Assembly: GCF_900176135.1 (NCBI RefSeq)
Contig: NZ_FWWW01000048.1
Coordinates: 1 to 64,000 of the forward strand
Length of the DNA stretch: 64,000 bases
Source of the DNA: Hymenobacter roseosalivarius DSM 11622
GTDB taxonomy: Bacteria > Bacteroidota > Bacteroidia > Cytophagales > Hymenobacteraceae
Direction of reading: 5' to 3'
Of the stretch, positions 8,947-16,845 are shown piece after piece. Within the stretch, counting starts at the first letter, position 1. Every line of letters starts with the position of its first letter. The notes beneath the pieces are model-generated. The model was not told the DNA's origin. It ran no database searches and worked only from the letters and a program-made list of their open reading frames with translations. A program made the position numbers and the translations under genes.

Positions 8947-10047
8947 ATGACTCCTTACGACTATCTTATCCTCGGTCACGGCCTGGCCGGTGCCACCCTG
9001 GCCTACGAGCTGCGGCAGCGTGGCCACGCGGTATTGGTGCTCGACGAACCCCGGCCCGATTCAGCCTCCAACGTAGCCGCTGGGCTGATGAACCCTGTAA
9101 CCGGCCAGCGTTTTGCTCTCACTTGGCTAGCCGACGAATTGCTACCCGCGGCGGCTGTTTTTTACCGAAAGCTGGAGGCTGAATTTAAGCAGCAGTTCTT
9201 CTTCGAAACGCCCATTCTCAAGTTGTTTTCCTCCGTTAAGGAGCAGAACGCCATTCTGGCCCGCAGCGCCGATCAGCCCTGGGGGGCATTTGTCGAGAAA
9301 ATAAGCACGGATTTACCGCTCATACCTGGGGTGAAAACGGGTCTGGGGGGCATTTTTATTCGCCGCTGCGGTTACGTAGCCGTGCGCGAAATGCTGGCAG
9401 CTCTTGCCGCCGCCGGATTGCAGAACGGTTGGCTGCGGCACGAAACTTTTACCTGGAATGAGCTTGTTGTCGACCCGGCCGGCGTGACTTACAAAGGCGC
9501 GATACAGGCGCGTCATTTGGTTTGTTGCGAAGGCGCTGCCGCTATGCGGAATCCGTACTTTAGTTGGCTACCAATTATAGCCACCCAAGGAGAGGTTCTG
9601 GACGTGCAATGCCAGGGGTTGTCGATGGAACAGGTGCTGAATAAAGGCGGCTACGTGGTGCCGCTCGGCGCTGGGCAGTTTCGGGTAGGCGCTACGTACC
9701 GCTGGCCGCCTTTTCCCTTTCCCTTGGGCATCACCGAAGAAGCCCGGACGGAGCTTCGGCAGCGCTTCGCGGAGATGTCTGATCAGCCTTTTCAAGTAGT
9801 TGATCAGCGGGCGGGCATACGGCCCGCCGTGCGCGACCGAAAACCCTTGCTGGGCAGGCATCCAGCCTGGCCGGTTTTGAGTATATTTAATGGCTTCGGC
9901 TCCAAAGGCGTAATGCTGGCCCCGCGGCTGGCAACCCATTTTGCCAACGTGCTGGAAGGCACCGAAGCGCTTTGGCCCGAGGTCAATATTTCGCGGTATC
10001 ATTCGTTGTATATTTCCGTACCTACTGAGGTCGGCGTTTCTTCCTGA
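8947..10047 (+). CDS. FAD-dependent oxidoreductase, DAO family
   Basis: 366 aa. The N-terminus has a Rossmann dinucleotide-binding fingerprint (GHGLAG at residues 10-15, then LDE at the end of the second strand). AAGLMNPVTGQRF and the C-terminal RPAVRDRKPLLG ... FNGFGSKGVMLAP are typical of the D-amino-acid-oxidase/glycine-oxidase-like branch (COG0665). The substrate is unknown, probably an amine or amino acid. No signal peptide. It lies 23 nt upstream of the large propeller gene and may share its transcript. Confidence 0.85.
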   Translation: MTPYDYLILGHGLAGATLAYELRQRGHAVLVLDEPRPDSASNVAAGLMNPVTGQRFALTWLADELLPAAAVFYRKLEAEFKQQFFFETPILKLFSSVKEQNAILARSADQPWGAFVEKISTDLPLIPGVKTGLGGIFIRRCGYVAVREMLAALAAAGLQNGWLRHETFTWNELVVDPAGVTYKGAIQARHLVCCEGAAAMRNPYFSWLPIIATQGEVLDVQCQGLSMEQVLNKGGYVVPLGAGQFRVGATYRWPPFPFPLGITEEARTELRQRFAEMSDQPFQVVDQRAGIRPAVRDRKPLLGRHPAWPVLSIFNGFGSKGVMLAPRLATHFANVLEGTEALWPEVNISRYHSLYISVPTEVGVSS

Positions 10048-10070
10048 TTTTCTGCCCTTTTGCTTTCTAT

Positions 10071-13000
10071 ATGAAGCACCTATCCTTTTCTATAATGCGC
10101 CGATTTTGGGTAGTTGGGGCACTGCTGCTGGGCGTACTGCTGGAAGCTGGCGAGGCGCAGGCCCAAACCGCCCAGGAGCAGTTCGGGCGCGTGCGCATCC
10201 AGTACAAGAGTTTTGACTGGCAGCTGTTCAGCACCCAGAACTTCAATATCTACTACTACGCCGGCGGCGAAACCACCGCTCGCCGGGCCGCCGAGTACGC
10301 CGAAAAGGAGCTGCAGCGCGTTTCTTCCCTTATCGGCTACTACCCGTATTCCAAGACCACGCTCATGCTCTATAACTCCGTGGGCGACCTGCGGCAGAGC
10401 AATATTGGCTTGGATAGCGACAAATATCAAACCGGTGGCGAGACCTCGCTGCTGCGCATGAATAAGGTGCAAATCGCCTTCCAGGGCCAGCAAACGTTGT
10501 TTAAGCGCGATGTTAGCTCCCAGATTACGCGGGTCCTGCTCAACGACATGATGTATGGCGGCTCGCTGAAGGAAGTTATTCAGAGCACCTACTTATTACA
10601 GCTGCCTGAGTGGTTTATTGCCGGAGCATCGTCGTACGCCGCCGAGGGCTGGAGCGTGGAGATGGACGACTACATGCGCGATATGACGCAGCAGTACGAG
10701 GGCACCAAAACAGCTCCCTTCTTCCTGCGCAATCCGCAGCTGGCGGGCCAGAGCGTCTGGAATTATATCGCGGAGCGCTACGGCTACACCACCATTCAGA
10801 ATATTCTGAACCTCACGCGCATTACCCGCGACGTGGAGGTCGGTATCAGCAGCTCGCTGAATGTACCTTATAAGGTCTTTTTGCGTGATTGGCTGGCTTA
10901 CTACCGCCAGCTGAATGCTCAGCCAGTGGTTCCGCTCGTGCTGCCCGATGAGAAAAACCAGATCGTAAGCAATAACCGGAAAGCGGTGCTCTATTCGCAG
11001 CCGGTGCTGAGCCCCAATGGGCAGCGGCTGGCGTACGTGGCTAATGACCGGGGTCGCTACCGGGTGTTCACTGTTAATCGCAATGGCTCCGGGCGGAAAG
11101 CTATTCACCGTGGAGGCTATAAAACGCCTGACCAGCAGGTAGAAACCCGGCTGCCGGTGCTGGCCTGGCGCGGCAACGGCCAGGTAGCCATGGCTGAGAT
11201 GGACAAAGGCTACATGTCGCTGCGCCTGCGCCCTGCCGACGCGGGTGTGCTAAGTAGCGTGGTAGCCAATTTGCGGGAGGCCCTGCCTTTCAACAAAGGA
11301 GGCTCGTCCATTTTTCAGCCCTTCTCCCAGGTGCTCGATTTGGCGTATTCGCCCGATGGCAAGTCGTTGGTGTTCAGCGGTACGCGTGGGGGGCAAAATG
11401 ACTTGTATCTGTTGCGGGCCGGCAACCGCACGCCCGAGCGTATCACCAACGATTTGTTCGACGACGTGCAGCCCATCTTCCTGCCCAATGGCGCAGGTAT
11501 CGTGTTCAGCTCCAACCGCTGGGCCGATGGATCGGCCGAAGGTAACTTTGCCAGCGTCGTCAATAACTACGACCTGTTCCTGTATCACCTCGATGGGCGC
11601 GAGCAGCCGGTTGAGTCATTGGTGAGCACGATTTCCAATGAAGGTCGGCCCCGAGCAGTGTCTGATACCGAGATTCTGTATCTGGGCGAAGAAAGCGGGG
11701 TGCGTAGCCTTTACCGCTTCTCGCTTACCACCCGCCAGCGGACGGCCGCGAGTAACTTCTCGACCAACCTCAAGGACTTCGACTTCAACGCTGGTACGGG
11801 CGCGCTGGGCTTCGTAGCCGCCGACCGTGCCCGCGACATGGTGTATGTGTACTCCGCGTATGCCTTGCCGGAGAATATGACGTTGGCCAAAACAGCTCGT
11901 CAGGAAATTCTGGAAGGGCGGTCGGCTCCGCCGCCACCCGCCCCGGCTCCCACGCCCGTACCCGCGCCGCTGCCGGATTCAACCTCTTCCACTATTGCCG
12001 GCCAGCCTGGGGGGCAAATTCCTGCTGATTCGACGGCTACGCCGCCACAACCGCAGGTTGCCCAGAAGGCGGAAGAGCCCATCAACACCAGCAACTACGA
12101 GTTTGATGAGGACGCGCCCACTCGGACCAATGCGCGACGGCGCTCGGCCACGGCCGCCAACCTGCCCACGGCGCCCCCGGCCGATGCCTTCGCTCTGACT
12201 GGTCCTTACCGTTACAGCCCACAGTTTAGTATCGACAATGTCGTGTCGTCGGTGTATGTAGATCCGTTGCTGGGCTTTGGCCTGATCGGGCAGGCTAATA
12301 TGACGGACCTATTTGAAAATCAGCGTATTCAGGCGGGTATCTTCGGTCTTACTGATCTGAAGACCAGTAATATATACGCGGAGTACACCGACCTGCGCCG
12401 CCGCTACGACTGGAGCATACGCTACCAGAAACAGGCTTACTTCTTCGATCTTACTGGTCTGGGCCGCACCCGCTACGGCCGTCATGAGGTAGCGCCTACT
12501 ATTGCTTACCCGCTTACGCACAACCTGAGCGTACGGGGCGGGCCGCGCTTCGTGAACGTGAACCGGACGCTGATCAACGTGTTTGATGACTCGCTGGATG
12601 TAAACCGTAATTATCTGGGCGCGACCGGCGAGTTGGTGTATGATAATGCCATTGCCACCGGCGTCAATATGCTGCAAGGCACGCGCATGAAGGTGGGCAT
12701 CATGAAGCTGAATAACCTGGACGACCAAACGCAGAACTTCGGCAAGATCTACGTGGATCTGCGTCATTACCAGAAGATTCACCGGCAGATTATCTGGGCC
12801 AACCGCGCCAGCTACGGCCAATTCTTCGGCGACACGCGGCAGCAGTTCCGCCTCGGCGGCATGGATAACTGGCTGAACAGCGATTACCAGGACGACCAGC
12901 GCATTCTGCCCTCTACCTATGACCCCACGCAGATGTTTTACCAGCAGTTTGTGACCAATCTGCGCGGTTTTGGCTACAGCAAGCGCGTAGGTCCGAAGTA

Positions 13001-13358
13001 TGTGCTGTTCAACTCTGAGCTGCGGGTGCCCATCATTCAATACATCACACGCAAACCCGTTGAGTCAGGGTTCTTCCGCAACTTACAGTTGACCGCTTTT
13101 GCTGATGCCGGCTCGGCTTACTCCGGCCCGAACCCGTTCAACGAAAACAATTCCTTCAACACCCAGATAGTGGGCGGCAATGGCAACGCCTTCTCGGCTA
13201 CCGTCGTCAACTTCCGCAATCCTTTGCTCGTGGGCTACGGCTTCGGTATTCGGACCACCTTACTAGGCTTTTACGGAAAAGGAGATATCGCCTGGGGTCA
13301 GGAAGACTTTAATCAACTGGGACCTAAGCTGTACTTTACGCTCGGCTACGACTTCTAA
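10071..13358 (+). CDS. TolB-like propeller protein with dead peptidase-MA-like domain and C-terminal barrel
   Basis: 1095 aa, secreted (signal peptide ending EAQAQ; ATG 10071, with ATG 10095 equally possible). Residues about 35-270 resemble a peptidase-MA domain, but where HExxH is expected the protein reads SQITR (150-154), and the downstream PEWFIAGAS (179-187) lacks the usual Glu. PD40/TolB-type beta-propeller repeats follow (LSPNGQRLAYVAND, YSPDGKSLVFSG, FLPNGAGIVFSSNR), then a Pro/Ala-rich linker (about 630-700), then a stretch of about 370 residues resembling an Omp85-type barrel and ending in YDF. It is probably an outer-membrane or periplasmic scaffold. Such proteins are often labelled translocation protein TolB in this phylum, but the function is not established. 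A terminator follows. Confidence 0.75.
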   Translation: MKHLSFSIMRRFWVVGALLLGVLLEAGEAQAQTAQEQFGRVRIQYKSFDWQLFSTQNFNIYYYAGGETTARRAAEYAEKELQRVSSLIGYYPYSKTTLMLYNSVGDLRQSNIGLDSDKYQTGGETSLLRMNKVQIAFQGQQTLFKRDVSSQITRVLLNDMMYGGSLKEVIQSTYLLQLPEWFIAGASSYAAEGWSVEMDDYMRDMTQQYEGTKTAPFFLRNPQLAGQSVWNYIAERYGYTTIQNILNLTRITRDVEVGISSSLNVPYKVFLRDWLAYYRQLNAQPVVPLVLPDEKNQIVSNNRKAVLYSQPVLSPNGQRLAYVANDRGRYRVFTVNRNGSGRKAIHRGGYKTPDQQVETRLPVLAWRGNGQVAMAEMDKGYMSLRLRPADAGVLSSVVANLREALPFNKGGSSIFQPFSQVLDLAYSPDGKSLVFSGTRGGQNDLYLLRAGNRTPERITNDLFDDVQPIFLPNGAGIVFSSNRWADGSAEGNFASVVNNYDLFLYHLDGREQPVESLVSTISNEGRPRAVSDTEILYLGEESGVRSLYRFSLTTRQRTAASNFSTNLKDFDFNAGTGALGFVAADRARDMVYVYSAYALPENMTLAKTARQEILEGRSAPPPPAPAPTPVPAPLPDSTSSTIAGQPGGQIPADSTATPPQPQVAQKAEEPINTSNYEFDEDAPTRTNARRRSATAANLPTAPPADAFALTGPYRYSPQFSIDNVVSSVYVDPLLGFGLIGQANMTDLFENQRIQAGIFGLTDLKTSNIYAEYTDLRRRYDWSIRYQKQAYFFDLTGLGRTRYGRHEVAPTIAYPLTHNLSVRGGPRFVNVNRTLINVFDDSLDVNRNYLGATGELVYDNAIATGVNMLQGTRMKVGIMKLNNLDDQTQNFGKIYVDLRHYQKIHRQIIWANRASYGQFFGDTRQQFRLGGMDNWLNSDYQDDQRILPSTYDPTQMFYQQFVTNLRGFGYSKRVGPKYVLFNSELRVPIIQYITRKPVESGFFRNLQLTAFADAGSAYSGPNPFNENNSFNTQIVGGNGNAFSATVVNFRNPLLVGYGFGIRTTLLGFYGKGDIAWGQEDFNQLGPKLYFTLGYDF

Positions 13359-13401
13359 AGTTGAAGGCTGGAAACCTCGTTTTTAAGCTAAAATACATTG
13401 C

Positions 13402-13438
13402 AAAAAGCCCCCCGGAAATAATCTGGGGGGCTTTTTTT
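13402..13438 (+). terminator. Rho-independent terminator built from the GGGGGGC motif
   Basis: AAAAAGCCCCCC at 13402-13413 pairs with GGGGGGCTTTTT at 13425-13436, 11-nt loop, then a T run. It ends the propeller-protein transcript and rules out a ccmB start upstream of it. Confidence 0.9.
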
Positions 13439-13518
13439 GGCCCTTCATTATTTAGCTGCCCGCATGGCCTACTCCCTAAACATCAAGCCCGAAGCAGTAA
13501 AAACCAACAGCCAGCGAC

Positions 13519-13526
13519 TATCTTTG
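13519..13526 (+). promoter_or_regulatory. Bacteroidota -7 element of the ccm cluster
   Basis: TATCTTTG fits the phylum consensus TAnnTTTG. It lies about 20 nt before the GTG start of ccmB and downstream of the terminator at 13402. No clear TTTG is present about 19 nt upstream, so this is a one-box call. Confidence 0.6.
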
Positions 13527-13546
13527 TGGTCCCATTCACTAGTCCC

Positions 13547-14224
13547 GTGGCCGTGTTGCTCCTTCGTGAGATTTGGTATTTAATGCAGAAGGATTTTCGT
13601 CTGGAATGGCGGCAGCGGGCGGCGCTGAATGGCATGCTGCTTTACGTAGGCAGCACCGTATTTGTGTGTTACCTCAGCTTTGCGCTGCGTGGGGGGCAAT
13701 TACCGGCTCCGGCCTGGAACGCGCTGTTTTGGATCATCCTGCTTTTTACGGCGGTGAACGCGGCCGCTAAAGGCTTCCTGCAGGAAAGTCGGGGCCGTCT
13801 GCTTTACTACTATACGCTGGTGCGGCCCCAGGCCGTGATTCTGGCCAAAATCGCCTACAACGCGGTGTTGCTGCTGGGCTTAGCGCTGGTTGGCTTTATG
13901 CTATATGCCGTAGTGCTGGGCAATCCGGTGCAGGATATGCTGCTCTTCGTAGGTAACGTTGGGCTCGGCGCGGTAGGCTTTGCTACTACGCTTACGCTGG
14001 TGTCGGGTATCGCGGCTAAAGCCACGAATAGCAGCACTCTAATGGCCGTACTCGGCTTCCCCATCATGATTCCGATGCTGCTGCTACTCATCAAAGTTTC
14101 CAAAAATGCCCTCGATGGGATGGAGTTTGAGGCTAGCAGCGGCTCGCTGCTCACGCTGTTAGCTCTTAATCTGATTGTGACGGCCGTGTCTTACCTGCTG
14201 TTTCCTTTTTTGTGGCGCGGCTGA
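13547..14224 (+). CDS. ccmB: Haem exporter protein B (CcmB)
   Basis: 225 aa from the chosen GTG. Six hydrophobic helices; the N-terminal REIWYLMQKDFRLEWRQRAA and the following ALNGMLLYVGSTVFV stretch are characteristic of CcmB in this phylum. CcmB is the membrane part of the CcmAB ABC transporter, which drives release of haem from CcmE for cytochrome c maturation. The frame is open to 13361, but that would run through a terminator; the -7 box at 13519 and family alignment support GTG 13547 (GTG 13553 or ATG 13583 are alternatives). ccmA is not in this window. ccmC follows after an intergenic inverted repeat. Confidence 0.9.
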   Translation: MAVLLLREIWYLMQKDFRLEWRQRAALNGMLLYVGSTVFVCYLSFALRGGQLPAPAWNALFWIILLFTAVNAAAKGFLQESRGRLLYYYTLVRPQAVILAKIAYNAVLLLGLALVGFMLYAVVLGNPVQDMLLFVGNVGLGAVGFATTLTLVSGIAAKATNSSTLMAVLGFPIMIPMLLLLIKVSKNALDGMEFEASSGSLLTLLALNLIVTAVSYLLFPFLWRG

Positions 14225-14230
14225 TTTTTT

Positions 14231-14355
14231 GAAGTGAGAGGTGAGATAGGAGAAGTTAGAAAATTGTCCCCTGAAATCGTCACAAACCATTAGGTCAGCT
14301 TGTTAGCACAGAGTTGGCTCCAACCACTCACTTCTCTTGTCTCACCTCTCGCTTC
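14231..14355. repeat. Intergenic inverted repeat between ccmB and ccmC
   Basis: Arms of 26 bp (14231-14256, starting GAAGTGAGAGGTGAGA, and 14330-14355) match with three mismatches around a loop of about 73 nt. There is no T run after either arm, so it is not a plain terminator. It resembles the other palindromic elements of this window in design but not in sequence. Confidence 0.75.
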
Positions 14356-14379
14356 TAAATTCCTCAGGTTTTACCTCTC

Positions 14380-15057
14380 ATGTCTATAAAAAGAAACTGG
14401 TGGAAAGTGCTGGCCGTGGTGTTGGTGCTGTACACAGTAGTAGCAGGGTTGCTGGCTCCCGTGCCGCGGCTGGATATCCTGAATGAAAGCATTCGCAACC
14501 TTTATTTCCATGTGCCGATGTGGTTCGGCATGACCATCATTCTGACCACTTCGGTCGTCTATTCTATCCGCTACCTGCACACGCCCACGGCCCGCCTGGA
14601 CACGCTGGCGCACGAGTCAGCTAAGACTGGTATTGTGATGGGGTTGCTGGGTCTGGCTACGGGCAGCTTGTGGGCCCGCTACACTTGGGGTGCCTGGTGG
14701 ACCTCCGATCCGCGCCTGAATGGGGCCGCTATTGCGATGCTTATCTACGGAGCTTATATTGTATTGCGCTCTTCTTTTACTGATGAGCAGCAGCGGGCAC
14801 GCATCAGCGCCGTGTACAATATCTTTGCGTTCGCGGCGGCCATTCCGCTGCTTTTCGTACTGCCGCGCCTTACCAATTCGCTGCATCCCGGCGCGGGCGG
14901 CAACCCTGGCTTCAGCAACTATGACCTGGATAGCAACATGCGCATGGTATTCTATCCCGCCGTCATTGGCTGGACGCTCATTGGCTTTTGGATTACCCAA
15001 GTGAGCAGCCGCCTCGAATTTCTTAAACAGAAGATCTATGAAAAACAGCTGGCGTAA
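14380..15057 (+). CDS. ccmC: Cytochrome c maturation protein CcmC (CcsA/haem-handling)
   Basis: 225 aa with six predicted membrane helices. The haem-handling WWD-type motif is WGAWWTSDPRL (from residue 103), and a conserved His occurs in LYFHVPMW (about 44). CcmC loads haem on to the chaperone CcmE at the outer face of the inner membrane. It overlaps the ccmD-like gene by 20 nt, which points to translational coupling. Confidence 0.92.
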   Translation: MSIKRNWWKVLAVVLVLYTVVAGLLAPVPRLDILNESIRNLYFHVPMWFGMTIILTTSVVYSIRYLHTPTARLDTLAHESAKTGIVMGLLGLATGSLWARYTWGAWWTSDPRLNGAAIAMLIYGAYIVLRSSFTDEQQRARISAVYNIFAFAAAIPLLFVLPRLTNSLHPGAGGNPGFSNYDLDSNMRMVFYPAVIGWTLIGFWITQVSSRLEFLKQKIYEKQLA

Positions 15058-15265
15058 TGCCTTTTTGCTCCTGCTGACGCTGCTTGCCTCTGCCCTGCGA
15101 GCCGCCGCACAAACCGCTGACACGCCCGAAATGGCGGATACGTTGCGCCAAAATGGCAAAATCTACGTGGTTGTAGCCGTGATTCTGATTGTTGTTATCG
15201 GGCTGATCGGCTACCTCATTTCCCTCGACCGCAAAGTGAGCCGGCTGGAGAAGGAGATTCGCTAG
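15038..15265 (+). CDS. ccmD: CcmD-like small membrane protein
   Basis: 75 aa: an N-terminal hydrophobic segment that looks like a signal peptide (ending RAAAQ), a short polar stretch, one strong transmembrane helix (VVVAVILIVVIGLIGYLI) and a charged tail (DRKVSRLEKEIR). Size, topology and position between ccmC and ccmE match CcmD, which in proteobacteria helps to release holo-CcmE from CcmABC. It overlaps the end of ccmC. Confidence 0.78.
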   Translation: MKNSWRNAFLLLLTLLASALRAAAQTADTPEMADTLRQNGKIYVVVAVILIVVIGLIGYLISLDRKVSRLEKEIR

Positions 15266-15350
15266 AAAAAATACTTATCTAAAATTGCTCCCAAGGATTT
15301 TTCACCCGGCTTTAGTTGTTCAGATTAACTGACCCCGCCTCTTTCGCAAC

Positions 15351-15779
15351 ATGAAAAAAACTCACATTCTCGCCATCGCCGTAATTGCCATCGCTATTGG
15401 TATTATTATGAGCGCGGCCGGCGATGCCAGCGTGTATGTATCCTTCAAAGAGGCTCGTGAGCGGGCCGCTGAGGGCAACAGAACCAAAGTACACGTAGTG
15501 GGCCGCCTGCCCCGCGATAATCAGAAGAACATTATGGGCCTGGAGTATAACCCTACGCTCGATCCTAACTACTTTGCCTTCACGCTGGTAGATACGAATC
15601 GGATTGCGCAGCGGGTCATCTACTTCAATCCAAAGCCCCAGGATTTTGACAAGTCGGAGCAGGTAGTGATTACCGGCGCCATGCGCAACGACATCTTCGT
15701 GGCCGACAAGATTTTGCTCAAGTGCCCCTCTAAATATGTGGAGACCGAAGTGAAAGGCGCGACAGCTGCCGTCAATTAA
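15351..15779 (+). CDS. ccmE: Cytochrome c maturation haem chaperone CcmE, CxxxY type
   Basis: 142 aa: an N-terminal membrane anchor (7-22), then the OB-fold beta-domain (VHVVGRLPRD, VITGAMR, FVADKILLKCPSKY). The haem-binding position reads CPSKY at residues 125-129, i.e. CxxxY instead of the HxxxY of E. coli CcmE. CxxxY variants are known from sulfate reducers and archaea; here haem would be bound through Cys125. It lies in the ccm cluster after ccmD. Its stop codon (15777-15779) is inside the left arm of an inverted-repeat element. Confidence 0.9.
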   Translation: MKKTHILAIAVIAIAIGIIMSAAGDASVYVSFKEARERAAEGNRTKVHVVGRLPRDNQKNIMGLEYNPTLDPNYFAFTLVDTNRIAQRVIYFNPKPQDFDKSEQVVITGAMRNDIFVADKILLKCPSKYVETEVKGATAAVN

Positions 15780-15891
15780 CAATTACTAATGAGCAATGAG
15801 CAATTAGGGCGGCAGTTAAGAAAAACGCATTTGTGCTTCTGGTTGCGCGTTTTCGTCATCCAATTGCTCATTGCTCACTGCCTATTGTTAA
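15776..15891. repeat. Palindromic element spanning the ccmE stop and the next gene's signal peptide
   Basis: TGAGCAATGAGCAATT at 15790-15805 pairs perfectly with AATTGCTCATTGCTCA at 15862-15877. A second pair, TTAACAAT (15776-15783) with ATTGTTAA (15884-15891), continues the arms at almost equal spacing. The left arm overlaps the ccmE stop and contains the next ATG (15789); the right arm encodes the hydrophobic part of that gene's signal peptide. Confidence 0.8.
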
Positions 15892-16787
15892 CTGCCAAAG
15901 CGCAAGTCGTCAACGATGACATTGAGCAGCGCCTTATGCTGGAAGCTGAGCAAACCTTGACCTCCAACACCACCGACTGCACCGTGCAGTGGGCTTGCGT
16001 GAATGAGGCGCTGACGGGCAAACGCATTAAGTACCACAACGATCAGTGGTTTGAGTTTACCCCGAAAGCTGCCGGACGCTATTTCGTAAACATTGGGGGG
16101 CAAAAATGCCGCGATACGCGTGGGCTGCAGCTGGTTGTCTTAACTGGTGAGCCATGTCAGCCTAGCACGTATGAGGTAATATCCTGCACCTCTCTGGGAA
16201 CCCAGGACGATGTGTTTTTAACTCTGTCTGGTCTAAAAGCCGGTCAGCGCTACTTGCTGAACGTGGATGGCTACCTGAACGACTTTTGCTCCTTTGCCCT
16301 CACCGTGAGCAGGGTACCAAAAGGTTTGCCGGTGGCTGAACCAACAGATGCTGAGGCAGTTTTCACTCCGACGCAACTCGTAACCGTGAGCTGGACCCTA
16401 CCCGATTCGATTTCTACTACCCGAAGCCATATTCTGCGGCGCGAAGCGCACCAGACACAGGCTACGGCTGTGGGTGAGCAACCCGTGGTACGCACCGTGT
16501 ATGGCGGTCAGCAGGCCGATTATGCCATTACCGATACGTTGCCCGGCCCCGGCCGCTACCATTACCAGGTAATAACCGCCGCCACCGATGGGCAGCCGCC
16601 GGTGATAGTGAGCAGCCGTTGGGTGACGTGGCTGGGAGCGGCGGCGAAAGACAACGCCTACGAAACCATTGCACAAGCCTTACAGTCATCGGCGGCGAAG
16701 GCTACTCCTGGCCGCATAAGTGCTGAGCGGCGAAGGCATCAGGCAAGAATGCAGAAGCTCATCAACGCACGCCGCAAAGCAAACTAA
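15789..16787 (+). CDS. Secreted protein with PPC-like and Fn3-like domains, unknown
   Basis: 332 aa. Signal peptide: a basic stretch RQLRKTH, a hydrophobic core IQLLIAHCLLLTA and a likely cut after AKAQ (about residue 39). Residues about 50-185 look like a bacterial pre-peptidase C-terminal (PPC) domain (WFEFTPKAAGRYFVNI, GLKAGQRYLLNVDG). Residues about 195-295 look like a fibronectin-III-type fold (VTVSWTLPDS, GPGRYHYQVITAA). The tail is basic. Several Cys in the first domain may form disulfides. Its position inside the ccm cluster is intriguing, but no ccm function is known to me. Its N-terminus lies inside a palindromic repeat. Confidence 0.65.
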   Translation: MSNEQLGRQLRKTHLCFWLRVFVIQLLIAHCLLLTAKAQVVNDDIEQRLMLEAEQTLTSNTTDCTVQWACVNEALTGKRIKYHNDQWFEFTPKAAGRYFVNIGGQKCRDTRGLQLVVLTGEPCQPSTYEVISCTSLGTQDDVFLTLSGLKAGQRYLLNVDGYLNDFCSFALTVSRVPKGLPVAEPTDAEAVFTPTQLVTVSWTLPDSISTTRSHILRREAHQTQATAVGEQPVVRTVYGGQQADYAITDTLPGPGRYHYQVITAATDGQPPVIVSSRWVTWLGAAAKDNAYETIAQALQSSAAKATPGRISAERRRHQARMQKLINARRKAN

Positions 16788-16845
16788 CGATTGGGCTCTG
16801 ATCAGGTAATTTTTGTCAGCCGCCTATACATTATATTCGATAAAC

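Noticed and set aside
12309..13040. 243-codon minus-strand frame inside the propeller/barrel gene
   Set aside because: Antisense shadow; the barrel frame continues through it.
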